A stretch of DNA of 64,000 nt from an uncultured Porphyromonadaceae bacterium (GTDB taxonomy: Bacteria; Bacteroidota; Bacteroidia; Bacteroidales; Muribaculaceae): positions 24,842 through 88,841 of the forward strand of contig CANPGB010000011.1 in assembly GCA_947573485.1 (NCBI GenBank), read 5' to 3'. The notes below the pieces were generated by a model, which was given only the letters and a program-made list of their open reading frames with translations, ran no database searches and was not told where the DNA came from. Shown here piece after piece: positions 17,403 through 25,024 of this stretch; the first letter of the stretch is position 1; every line of letters starts with the position of its first letter. Made by a program: the position numbers and the translations under genes.

Positions 17403-18227
17403 CTATTCAAGGGCCGAGGCGCCGAGTATGGCAACATCGGCAAGGCGCGAAGGGCCTATCGTGAGGTGGCGCACACTCTCGGCGTAGGGGAAGGTGGCAA
17501 TCTCGGCAAGCATGGCCTCGCTGTAGAGGCTGTAGGCGTCTGAAATACCACCACCGATAACTATGGCATCGGGGTCGTAGGCAAACATCACCGCTTTCAC
17601 CAGGCGCCCTACGTTGGTGCCGAAATCCTGCCATATGGCCAGCGCGGCAGAGTCGCCCCGGCGTGCCGCTTCGGCGGCGTCTTTGCCCGTTGTGGCATAT
17701 TCGCGCACAAAGAAGCCGCTGCTGCAGTAAGCCTCGAAGTTGCTGTCGCGGTAGGGTAGCTCGCCCACCTCACCGGCACCCGTGTTACGCCCGCAGTAGA
17801 GGCGGCCGTCGAGCACCAGACCCGAGCCCACGCCCGTGCCGAGAGTCAGCCCAACAAGGCTGCGGGCGTCTTTGCCTGCCCCGAAGAGTTTCTCGCCGAG
17901 GGCAAAGCAGTTGGCGTCGTTATTCACCGCCACGGGTATGCCGAAGCGGTCTTCAAGAATCTTTTTGAGATGCACCTCGCGCCACGAGGGGATGTTTACG
18001 GCATTGTATACTATGCCTTTTTCGGCGTCGACGAGCGTGGGCACGCCTATGCCTATTGAGCTTACCTCGGCGGTGAGATGTGACGATATGAGGGCCGTGA
18101 GTGCGTCAAGCACCACCTCCTCGCTTTCCTTGGCAGGACAAGGCCGAATCTCTTTTTCGACAATTTGGCCTGCATCTACAAGGCCTATGCGCATGTTGGT
18201 GCCTCCAAGGTCTATTCCAATTTTCAT
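17403..18227 (-). CDS. ROK-family sugar kinase
   Basis: 274 aa. The N-terminal phosphate-binding motif is GIDLGGTNMRIG and the central segment is LTLGTGVGSGLVLDGRLYCGRNTGAGEVGE. The usual ROK zinc site (CxCGxxGCxE) is replaced by PYRDSNFEAYCSSGFF, so this is a zinc-less variant. ROK kinases phosphorylate glucose, GlcNAc, mannose or related sugars in the cytoplasm. Being followed by an exo-glucosaminidase-like gene, it may act on the released amino sugar or its derivative (inference). The ATG at 18227 is preceded by a promoter at 18309-18316. Confidence 0.87.
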   Translation of the reverse strand: MKIGIDLGGTNMRIGLVDAGQIVEKEIRPCPAKESEEVVLDALTALISSHLTAEVSSIGIGVPTLVDAEKGIVYNAVNIPSWREVHLKKILEDRFGIPVAVNNDANCFALGEKLFGAGKDARSLVGLTLGTGVGSGLVLDGRLYCGRNTGAGEVGELPYRDSNFEAYCSSGFFVREYATTGKDAAEAARRGDSAALAIWQDFGTNVGRLVKAVMFAYDPDAIVIGGGISDAYSLYSEAMLAEIATFPYAESVRHLTIGPSRLADVAILGASALE

Positions 18228-18308
18228 TGCAATTGTGTACGGTTAAGGTCAGTTAGTGTTTATCAGGACATTAAGTGGTACACCGGTGCTGCGGGACCAC
18301 TCCAACTG

Positions 18309-18316
18309 CAAAGTTA
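18309..18316 (-). promoter_or_regulatory. -7 element of the ROK-GH2 operon
   Basis: TAACTTTG on the minus strand, about 82 bp before the ROK start, giving a leader near 75 nt. Confidence 0.55.
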
Positions 18317-18325
18317 CGAATAAGT

Positions 18326-18361
18326 GAGAGCAATGCCAAATTTAATTTGAGCATTGCTCTC
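18326..18361 (-). terminator. hairpin after the GH43-like gene
   Basis: A perfect 11-bp stem (GAGAGCAATGC/GCATTGCTCTC) lies 23 bp past the GH43-like stop. No strong T-run, but it separates this gene from the ROK-GH2 operon. Confidence 0.55.
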
Positions 18362-18384
18362 ATAGAAGCTGTTTCTATCCGCTT

Positions 18385-19356
18385 TTACTTACAGAGAACG
18401 AGTTTGTCGCCCGACAAATCCACCTCAAAGAAGCGGGGTATGCGGATATACTCTCCGTTCACATCCTTGTGGCTGTGGCAGGCAAGCAGCGTGCGCCCCT
18501 TGAAATCGGTGAAAATCATGCCGTGGCCGTAGTTGGGAGGGGTGATAGGCTCGGGCTCCTGCACCCACGGGCCGTCGAGAGTGCCGCTCTCCGAGTATGC
18601 CACACCCTGGGTGTATACGTCGTAAATCCAGCTCGTCCATATCATGCCGAGGCGCCCCGTGCCGGTCTTGAAAACGAAGGGACCGTCGGTAACGCGGTTC
18701 GGCCCGACCTTGCCGTCGAGACGCTCGCGGCTCCAAGGCGAGTCGCTGGCGCGGAAGAGCAGGGTGCGCTCACCAGTAGTGCCGCTGAAATCGGGTTTTA
18801 GCTCTATTTTCTCGATAGTGCCGTTGTTGTTCTGCAGCCACTCGTAGCAGTACACCATGTAAGGCTTGCCGTCGGTGTCTACCCACAGGGTGCCGTCGAG
18901 AGTTGGCATGCCCGCAGGCAGATACTCGCCGTCGGAAAGAGGGCGGTAAGGGCCACCGGGCGTATCCGACGCCAGCACATGGCAGGCACGGCGCTCAATC
19001 TTGTTGCCCCCGACGGTGTCGATAATCACATCGCGGTTGGTGAAAGTGGCGAAATAGTAGAATTTATCGTTGTAGCGGTGCAACTCAGCCGCCCATATCA
19101 TAGGGTCGGGACCCATCCACGAGTCAGGGTTTGTGCACGCAACATCGTAGGGGCCTGCCCAGTGCTCAAGGTCGGGGCTTTTCCATAGCTTGCCCCCTGT
19201 GCCCGTCATATAATAGAGCCCCGTGGCGCTGTCGGCCAGCACACAGGGGTCGCTAAGACGAATTGAGTCAGTCGGAATCGTATATTCTTCGGCATCTGCC
19301 GCCGCCGTACTCAGCGCGAGGATAGCCCCGCAAAAACTTGTGATGAATTTTTTCAT
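18385..19356 (-). CDS. secreted GH43-like glycosidase
   Basis: 323 aa from the ATG at 19356, chosen because it opens a clean signal peptide (MKKFITSFCGAILALSTAAADA); the upstream in-frame ATG adds an implausible basic segment. Five-bladed propeller motifs of GH43 are visible: base Asp36 in RLSDPCVLAD, DPMIWAAELHRYNDKFYYFAT, and the likely acid Glu172 in YMVYCYEWLQ. GH43 enzymes are inverting arabinofuranosidases, xylosidases or galactanases; specificity cannot be told from sequence. It lies upstream of the ROK-GH2 operon on the same strand but behind its own hairpin. Confidence 0.83.
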   Translation of the reverse strand: MKKFITSFCGAILALSTAAADAEEYTIPTDSIRLSDPCVLADSATGLYYMTGTGGKLWKSPDLEHWAGPYDVACTNPDSWMGPDPMIWAAELHRYNDKFYYFATFTNRDVIIDTVGGNKIERRACHVLASDTPGGPYRPLSDGEYLPAGMPTLDGTLWVDTDGKPYMVYCYEWLQNNNGTIEKIELKPDFSGTTGERTLLFRASDSPWSRERLDGKVGPNRVTDGPFVFKTGTGRLGMIWTSWIYDVYTQGVAYSESGTLDGPWVQEPEPITPPNYGHGMIFTDFKGRTLLACHSHKDVNGEYIRIPRFFEVDLSGDKLVLCK

Positions 19357-19434
19357 GGAATGTCGGTTATGATTTACCCTGCAAATATCGTGATTTTTTC
19401 GCGCATGTGCAAGGCGGCGCAAGCTCTGAAATCT

Positions 19435-19483
19435 AAAAAAAGAGCCCGGCTTTCTGTCTTGTGGGAGCAGAAAGCACGGGCTC
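19435..19483 (-). terminator. terminator of the C25-LRR gene pair
   Basis: A stem GAGCCCG-(TG)CTTTCTG / CAGAAAG-CGGGCTC is followed on the minus strand by CTTTTTTTAG. It lies 35 bp beyond the LRR gene stop. Confidence 0.85.
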
Positions 19484-19518
19484 GATATCGTTCCGGCTGA
19501 TAAGCCTATAGCTGCATA

Positions 19519-20454
19519 TTATTCAATTATAATTTTACCCGAAGCCCCACCGCAGCTTACCACATATATTCCTGCGTCAAGATTCCGGCTTGCTCCGGGC
19601 GCTATTTCTGCGGCAAGTGAGCCGTCGGTTTTGTAAACCCGAAGGCTATGCTTCCCGGGAGCACTCAGAGTCTGACCTTTGATACTCCATTCTACTGTCG
19701 TTTCAGGAGCTTTTGCCGAAGTATATTCTTCCATCGGACGTATCTTGTCATACCCGAACCCCGCGGCCCAGTCTGCTGCCATATCATAGTTTGAATCTAC
19801 GGTGTAGAGCTCCGAGCCGCTCCCTAAATCGCGGAAAAGCACCGATATGTAAGGCGGTACAGGATTATAGATTCTGAATTTTTGAGCCTTGCCATTTCCC
19901 TCGATAAAATAGTTCGAGGCATTGTAAGGCAAAATTACATCGCACAGATTCTCGCACCCGCAAAGGTCTAAAGACTCCTGCACATTGCTTAAATCAAGCG
20001 ACTCAAGCGACGAGCATCCGTTAAAAGTGTCGTATTCGATTGCTTTCACTTTTCCTGAAATCTCCAGGCTTTTAAGATTCTCGCAGCCATAGAAAGCTGC
20101 CCGACTTATTTCTCGGACGCTCGACGGCAGCTTAACTGACGTCAGATTATGGCAGTTGCTGAACGCTGCCACAGCCACGCGCGTCACAGCGTAGCTCGTC
20201 CCGTCATACCGTACCTCTGAAGGGATTACTACATCGCCCTCATATGTATTCTCGAAGCCGTCTGCCCAGGGTATCCCGTCAATCATCGATACTTCGTAGT
20301 TGAACAATGGACTCATGCCCGGGCGCGATACCGTCACCTCGCCGGGGGTATACCTGCTGGTGCTGTAGTAGATGCCGCCTGCCTCGAAAGTGTATTCCGC
20401 AAACATTGCGATTGCGCTCACCAGCATCAGAAGTGTGAATAGTTGTCTTTTCAT
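19519..20454 (-). CDS. BspA-like leucine-rich-repeat surface protein with type IX sorting tail
   Basis: 311 aa. Signal peptide MKRQLFTLLMLVSAIAMFA. The middle holds LRR_5-type repeats (YEGDVVIPSEVRYDG, AFSNCHNLTSVKLPSSV, AFYGCENLKSLEISG, TFNGCSSLESLDLSN). The C-terminal ~70 residues (LRVYKTDGSLAAEI...AGIYVVSCGGASGKIIIE) look like a Por/type A type IX secretion sorting domain. BspA-type repeats mediate adhesion in oral Bacteroidetes. It begins 3 nt after the C25 protease stop and shares its first ten residues with it, so the two are co-transcribed and probably co-exported. Confidence 0.8.
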   Translation of the reverse strand: MKRQLFTLLMLVSAIAMFAEYTFEAGGIYYSTSRYTPGEVTVSRPGMSPLFNYEVSMIDGIPWADGFENTYEGDVVIPSEVRYDGTSYAVTRVAVAAFSNCHNLTSVKLPSSVREISRAAFYGCENLKSLEISGKVKAIEYDTFNGCSSLESLDLSNVQESLDLCGCENLCDVILPYNASNYFIEGNGKAQKFRIYNPVPPYISVLFRDLGSGSELYTVDSNYDMAADWAAGFGYDKIRPMEEYTSAKAPETTVEWSIKGQTLSAPGKHSLRVYKTDGSLAAEIAPGASRNLDAGIYVVSCGGASGKIIIE

Positions 20455-20457
20455 AGC

Positions 20458-22860
20458 TTATTTAGTTTTGTATACGGTTTTAGTATCGAGTATCTCATTG
20501 CCTTGTTTCAGAGTTACGAAGTACAATCTGTTGTTTTGTAATTTAGGCGTGTATGAGACGCAGTTCTCTACAACTGGCAATTCTGTAATATTGCCTTGTT
20601 GTAAGTTGTTGGCTTCCATTACTGTGAGAGAAAGATTGTTGGCTGTCTGCGTGTCAGAGATGATTATTTCCATTTCGCTCGAAGATTTGAAACGAACGCT
20701 TTCTATCGCACTCATTTCTGAGCTTTTGGTGAGCATAACATCGTACAAAAGGAAGTGGATAGGTTTCATGCCATGCTTGTATATATACACAAGTGTCTCC
20801 GGAGCGTTGGTTGTGAATGACAAATGATTGCCGTAATATCTTTCTATCTTTCCGTTGAGTGTGTCCCAATATGAGATATACGCAGATGTATTTCCCTTTA
20901 GTGTAATATCTGCCTGGAAATTATCGTAGTCATATGAGGCTTCAAGATTTTCGGCAATTCCATAATCTTTACCGTAATAAAGATATAACGAGGGATCTCC
21001 GATGCAATGGAATGCCCTCCTTTGGTGGACTCGATATTTACTCTTGGAGTCGGGCATTGACTCTTCCATTTTTGACATCCCAACGAAAAACGCCTCGCCA
21101 AGTGACAGAACCGGCGAATCGAACTCATCGTCGACTGCTGTAGGGTAGGAATGGAACGTGAAATTTCGATTGGGCCAGATTGCCTTCATAACTCCTAAAG
21201 TCATTATATCGTTATAGGGCGAATAAGTTGATTGGGTTGCACCTATTACCGCAGCCGCTCCTCCTTCTTCCAACGATATGATATTCTTTGCAAAGTTATT
21301 GCTTGCTGTGAAATTGCCGCTCGAACAGTTATGGCTGAATACAACCGGGTAAACTGTATTTGTAAGTCGGCTCAAATGAGACGTCTGAAACGACGGCCTG
21401 TGCCAACCGGTTATCGTGCCATGATCCCGATGTAATACCATATTGCAGCCACTATTGAAAGCTTCTACGATATCGTTTGTAGAACCCGTCCAGGCGGCGG
21501 CAGTTTTTAAGTGGTCTGGAAATTCAAAATTAACAGTTCCGTCACCCCATGAATTTGGAACGACATTGCCACTCGTACTGTATATTCTCTCTACATCATC
21601 AAAGACTCCTGCCACAGCTTGGCAAACTGTTTCGGTGGTTCTTACAAAATATCGGCCGTTATCTTCTTTGCCGTCAGATAAATGAGTTCTTGAATCAATT
21701 GCATCTTCAAAATCTGCTACACCTACAAATTTTGTTCGTGACATATCCCCGTTCGGATTTGTATGGTATGCATGATTTTTGCGTATATAGGCATAGCCTT
21801 CTTTGTTGCTGGAAATTGGAATGCGCCCATAGATTAAATCAGGCAGCTGGTCGTTAGTTCCGTCCATACAGGCATAATATAAGTCTGAGTACACAGAGTA
21901 ACCTCCGGCTATGGGTGCATGGTATTCTGCGGGAATGAGATTATGGTCTCCCCAAAAGACTACATAGTAGGCATATCTATTCTTTTCATAGAAGTCCTTT
22001 ACAACTTGTTTGATACTCTCCGGGGTCCACTCAGCCCGTGTTTCCATTTCCACATTGAAACCCATCCAATTTTTTGTATGTAGAAACTCCCAGGCCGATG
22101 CTTCCAAAGAGTTATGGGCGATGATTAGATATGAGATCGGTGCAGGCGTTGAATACCTGATAGGTGTGATATTCTTGCGCTCGTTCGTTGCATCTGTTAG
22201 AGTCGATATATATGGGTCGCCCGGCATTATCCGCGATGTTGGAGTATCTTCCAAAGCTTCGTCTGAAACCTCTATTAAGTATGAGAATTTTTTATGAATA
22301 CATAGTCGTTTAATCCACGAATTATACTGCAGTGGAGCAACATTAACATACATAATATGTTCGCCTCGATAAACTTCGGTACCATTCCCTTCTGCTATTG
22401 AAGGCGGGTAAAAATAATTGGCTGAGGTAATTTTAGGTAAATTCTCAGAGGTATAGCAGAAGTCTTCTGCTACTAACTGTGGGGCACGCGCCGGACTTAC
22501 TTCGATATTGTAATATACAAATTCGTCCTCAAGTATAGTTACATTGCAATCGGAGTTTTCTCCGACCACAAATCGATCATTAAAGATAGGGAGCCAAGGT
22601 CTGGTCTCTGTATCGATTTGTCCGAATCCTTTAAGTATTGGATAGAAAGCTCCTTTCTTAATGGAGTCGGGAATTAAAGTTATAGAATCAAGTTCATACG
22701 TAACTTTAATGCCATTTGAAAGGCGTTCGACTGTTTTTTTTACTTGGGGCATCTCTGCGCATTCTGATATAGTTTTGGTGTCTATATCCAAAACCAAATT
22801 TGAGAAAGCGAGAAGATGTACAACCCCAATCATCAGAAGTGTGAATAGTTGTCGTTTCAT
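20458..22860 (-). CDS. C25 (gingipain-family) cysteine protease, type IX secreted
   Basis: 800 aa from the ATG at 22860, which starts the signal peptide MKRQLFTLLMIGVVHLLA; a promoter at 22908-22938 excludes the longer ORF. A propeptide of about 220 residues precedes the catalytic region. Caspase-like motifs: YYVVFWGDHNLIPAEY, catalytic His in MVLHRDHGTITGWH and catalytic Cys in VVFSHNCSSGNF followed by GGAAAVIGATQSTY. The C-terminus (NRLYFVTLKQGNEILDTKTVYKTK) resembles a type A sorting tail. Gingipain relatives cleave after Arg or Lys outside the cell; specificity here is not known. Distinctly A+T-richer than its flanks. Confidence 0.88.
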   Translation of the reverse strand: MKRQLFTLLMIGVVHLLAFSNLVLDIDTKTISECAEMPQVKKTVERLSNGIKVTYELDSITLIPDSIKKGAFYPILKGFGQIDTETRPWLPIFNDRFVVGENSDCNVTILEDEFVYYNIEVSPARAPQLVAEDFCYTSENLPKITSANYFYPPSIAEGNGTEVYRGEHIMYVNVAPLQYNSWIKRLCIHKKFSYLIEVSDEALEDTPTSRIMPGDPYISTLTDATNERKNITPIRYSTPAPISYLIIAHNSLEASAWEFLHTKNWMGFNVEMETRAEWTPESIKQVVKDFYEKNRYAYYVVFWGDHNLIPAEYHAPIAGGYSVYSDLYYACMDGTNDQLPDLIYGRIPISSNKEGYAYIRKNHAYHTNPNGDMSRTKFVGVADFEDAIDSRTHLSDGKEDNGRYFVRTTETVCQAVAGVFDDVERIYSTSGNVVPNSWGDGTVNFEFPDHLKTAAAWTGSTNDIVEAFNSGCNMVLHRDHGTITGWHRPSFQTSHLSRLTNTVYPVVFSHNCSSGNFTASNNFAKNIISLEEGGAAAVIGATQSTYSPYNDIMTLGVMKAIWPNRNFTFHSYPTAVDDEFDSPVLSLGEAFFVGMSKMEESMPDSKSKYRVHQRRAFHCIGDPSLYLYYGKDYGIAENLEASYDYDNFQADITLKGNTSAYISYWDTLNGKIERYYGNHLSFTTNAPETLVYIYKHGMKPIHFLLYDVMLTKSSEMSAIESVRFKSSSEMEIIISDTQTANNLSLTVMEANNLQQGNITELPVVENCVSYTPKLQNNRLYFVTLKQGNEILDTKTVYKTK

Positions 22861-22907
22861 AGCATTAGTTGTTAGAGAGTTCAAGGCTTTGATTGCTTCG
22901 CTTGTCG

Positions 22908-22938
22908 CAAAAATAATTAGTTTTTTACGGATTGCAAA
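22908..22938 (-). promoter_or_regulatory. promoter of the C25-LRR operon
   Basis: TTTG (22938-22935), 19 bp, then TATTTTTG (22915-22908) on the minus strand. Predicted leader about 44 nt. Confidence 0.7.
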
Positions 22939-23260
22939 ATTTGTTTGTAATAAATAACATATATTAACAACAGTCATCTTGTTTTTATCCAATGTTACAA
23001 CTTTGATATGTCGCATAATTTGCCGCAGGCACCTATGAAGAGAATGTTTTTCAAGCGTAGAGGCTTCTGCTACTACATTGGCCCTCACCGCTTTGGAATT
23101 GTGCGAGGGCGGAAAGCCCGAGACCCCCGCCACAAAATTTGTTCAAGCAAGGTGGCTTCAGCCACCGCCTAAGCCCCCACGCAGGTGCAGCCTGCTTTGA
23201 AGTTGTGCGAGGGCGGAAAGCCCGAGTTCGGGTTTCTCGCGTACTACCACAAACCGCCGC
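22939..23260. repeat. intergenic stretch with imperfect direct repeats and small palindromes
   Basis: Two 34-bp near-identical copies (23089-23122 and 23193-23226) share the core GTGCGAGGGCGGAAAGCCCG. Between them are small palindromes GTGGCTTCAGCCAC and GCAGGTGCAGCCTGC. No gene is visible; the long upstream extension of the C25 frame through here is not coding. Confidence 0.7.
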
Positions 23261-24013
23261 ATGCTATCTTTGCAGCGCAACTTTATCCTTTATCCTTTTG
23301 CCTTAAGGCCGAAGGCCTTCACCCTTTTGCTAAAATCTCCGCTCCCACATAGGCTCCGCCGCAGGCGTCCACGCCCCGACATCACCGCCGAATTTCAGCG
23401 GTGGTTCGGTCGTGCACTACGTTGGTGGGAGCGCAAAGCAATCTACACCCTCGAGCGTCAGCGCCGCGCAGGCCTCACAATCCGCGCACAAATCATCGAC
23501 TGGCCCGGTACCGACACCACGCCCGTCCTAACAGCCTACATAAACTGGCTCCTCACCCGAGCCGAGTGGGCCGAAGTCGCCATTGTCTCAAAAACCACAA
23601 AAGAGGCAAAAGAGATAGCCAAAAGCATCGACCGCAAGCAGGTATTCACAGCCTCCCACCGCAAGGCCGACCGGCTCCGAGGCTGCAACTTCCACATCTG
23701 CCTCATACATAATCTCTCAAATAAAGACTGGCGTACAGTCAACTCAGCCCTTGCCCCCGTCATACCCGACTACGGCATGGGCTGCGCCATTATCTACCAC
23801 ACAGGCAGTGGCACCAGTCGGCCCGAGCTCCCTCCCGCCTTCATACCGCAGCCTACTATACGCGAATATAAGCAGCTCCACCCTCACATCCCTTTCGACC
23901 GCCCCGAGTCAATAGAAGCAGACCCCGACCCGCCCCCAAACAATCCCTCATGCCTTACAACCCCTAACCCCTACCTCGGAACTCCTAACCACCCACTGCT
24001 CTTGCATGGGTAA
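23261..24013 (+). CDS. hypothetical protein, unrecognised; start uncertain
   Basis: Up to 250 aa, strongly Arg/Pro-rich at both ends, with a more ordinary central part (about residues 40-195: ITAEFQRWFGRALRWWERK, WAEVAIVSKTTKEAKEIA, KADRLRGCNFHICLIHNL). No family recognised; no signal peptide or TM. A -7-like TATCTTTG at 23265-23272 overlaps the ATG at 23261, so the true start is probably downstream; the only near alternative seen in frame is a TTG at 23327. The tail after about residue 200 is low-complexity Pro/Asn/His and may be unstructured. The SKTT and RLRG spacing is faintly reminiscent of terminase-type ATPases, but there is no Walker A, so no function is proposed. Could be a decayed gene. 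Confidence 0.45.
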   Translation: MLSLQRNFILYPFALRPKAFTLLLKSPLPHRLRRRRPRPDITAEFQRWFGRALRWWERKAIYTLERQRRAGLTIRAQIIDWPGTDTTPVLTAYINWLLTRAEWAEVAIVSKTTKEAKEIAKSIDRKQVFTASHRKADRLRGCNFHICLIHNLSNKDWRTVNSALAPVIPDYGMGCAIIYHTGSGTSRPELPPAFIPQPTIREYKQLHPHIPFDRPESIEADPDPPPNNPSCLTTPNPYLGTPNHPLLLHG

Positions 24014-24094
24014 GCGGCAGCTGCCCCGCCCCAATCGCAGCGAAGTGAAACTTGACGTATTGTAATTCTTTATCGCGATATGGGATTTTATTTT

Positions 24095-24102
24095 TACCTT
24101 TG
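24095..24102 (+). promoter_or_regulatory. -7 element of yaaA
   Basis: TACCTTTG ends 3 nt before the ATG at 24106, which predicts a leaderless mRNA. No clear -33 TTTG seen. Confidence 0.5.
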
Positions 24103-24105
24103 TGT

Positions 24106-24951
24106 ATGATTATATTGATAGCAGAATCGAAGACTATGACGGGGTGCGACGGCGCTGTGAGTGCTGCCGCTGCCCTGCGGCACAGGCCGCTTTTTGATGC
24201 GGAGGCCGGCGAGATAATGCACCGGCTCGATGGCTTGAGTGCCGCTGAGCTTGCGCGGGAGGTGAAACTGAGCATGCCGCTTGCCTCGCGGCTTTGCGGC
24301 ATGATTTGCGAGTTTCCCGACAAGCGGCACGGCGCCCGTGCCATTGAGGCTTTTACGGGTGTGGTGTTCAAGGCTCTCGACTATGGGTCGCTGCCCGAAG
24401 CCGCCCGCAGGCGTGCGGTGAAGCGGGTGCGCCTGGTGTCGTCGCTCTACGGGTGGCTCCGGCCCGATGATATTATCAAGCCTTACCGGTTTGATTTTAC
24501 GTCGAAGGTTGGCCCCACCCCGGCCCTCCCCGCAGGGGGAGGGGGTTATGTTGCAGGGGGCGATGATGCTTGCCGAACTGACCGTGTTCCGCTGGCCTCG
24601 TGGTGGCAGAGCCGTGTTACTGATGCGCTGCTCGATGAACTTGCTGCTACGGGTGAGCGTGAGATTCTGAATCTGCTGCCGGGAGATGCCGCCCGCTGCT
24701 TCGATTGGAAGCGGATAGGCGCGGTGGCCCGCGTTGTGAAGGCCGATTTTGTGGAGACGGCTCCGGGTGGAGCGCAACGCACACCAAACTCCAATATGCT
24801 CAAAACGCTGCGCGGACGTCTGCTCAGGCAGATTGTGAGCGAGGGCGTGCGCGGCATTTCGGGCTTGCTCACTCTCAGCAGCGAGAGTTATATGGCCCGC
24901 AAGGAGCAGACAGTCGAGGGCTGCATTGTGTTCGACACGGTTGCAGAGTAG
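24106..24951 (+). CDS. yaaA: YaaA/DUF328 family peroxide-stress protein with internal insertion
   Basis: 281 aa from the ATG at 24106 (MIILIAESKTM, equivalent to the E. coli MLILISPAKTL start); the ORF continues upstream, but only through the promoter. Family landmarks are SSLYGWLRPDDIIKPYRFDF and the C-terminal GISGLLTLSSESYMA. E. coli YaaA binds DNA and limits oxidative damage by lowering free iron. Between the PYR and WW landmarks this protein has about 37 residues where E. coli has about 17; the extra piece (GPTPALPAGGGGYVAGG) is encoded by a G/C palindrome at 24512-24545. Function therefore needs the loop to be tolerated. Convergent with the amylase gene. Confidence 0.8.
   Translation: MIILIAESKTMTGCDGAVSAAAALRHRPLFDAEAGEIMHRLDGLSAAELAREVKLSMPLASRLCGMICEFPDKRHGARAIEAFTGVVFKALDYGSLPEAARRRAVKRVRLVSSLYGWLRPDDIIKPYRFDFTSKVGPTPALPAGGGGYVAGGDDACRTDRVPLASWWQSRVTDALLDELAATGEREILNLLPGDAARCFDWKRIGAVARVVKADFVETAPGGAQRTPNSNMLKTLRGRLLRQIVSEGVRGISGLLTLSSESYMARKEQTVEGCIVFDTVAE
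24512..24545 (+). repeat. G+C palindromic element inside yaaA
   Basis: CCCACCCCGGCCCTCCCCGC followed by AGGGGGAGGGGG; the CCCTCCCC/GGGGGAGGG arms are self-complementary. It keeps the reading frame and encodes PTPALPAGGGG. A related element lies in the ArnT-like gene near 4030-4060 (minus), encoding PLSLPTGAG in the same phase. Confidence 0.6.
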
Positions 24952-24968
24952 GGCAGAGTACAATAAAA

Positions 24969-25002
24969 GGGCACGCTTCGGCCAATAAGCCTGAGCGTGC
25001 CC
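24969..25002. terminator. bidirectional terminator between yaaA and the amylase gene
   Basis: A perfect 8-bp stem GGGCACGC/GCGTGCCC. On the minus strand TTTTATTG follows; on the plus strand GCTTTATG. It serves both convergent genes. Confidence 0.7.
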
Positions 25003-25024
25003 GCTTTATGTGTTTTGGCAATTC

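Noticed and set aside
22861..23133. N-terminal extension of the C25 protease frame
   Set aside because: It runs through a complete promoter (22908-22938) and intergenic repeats and would place the signal peptide 91 residues in.
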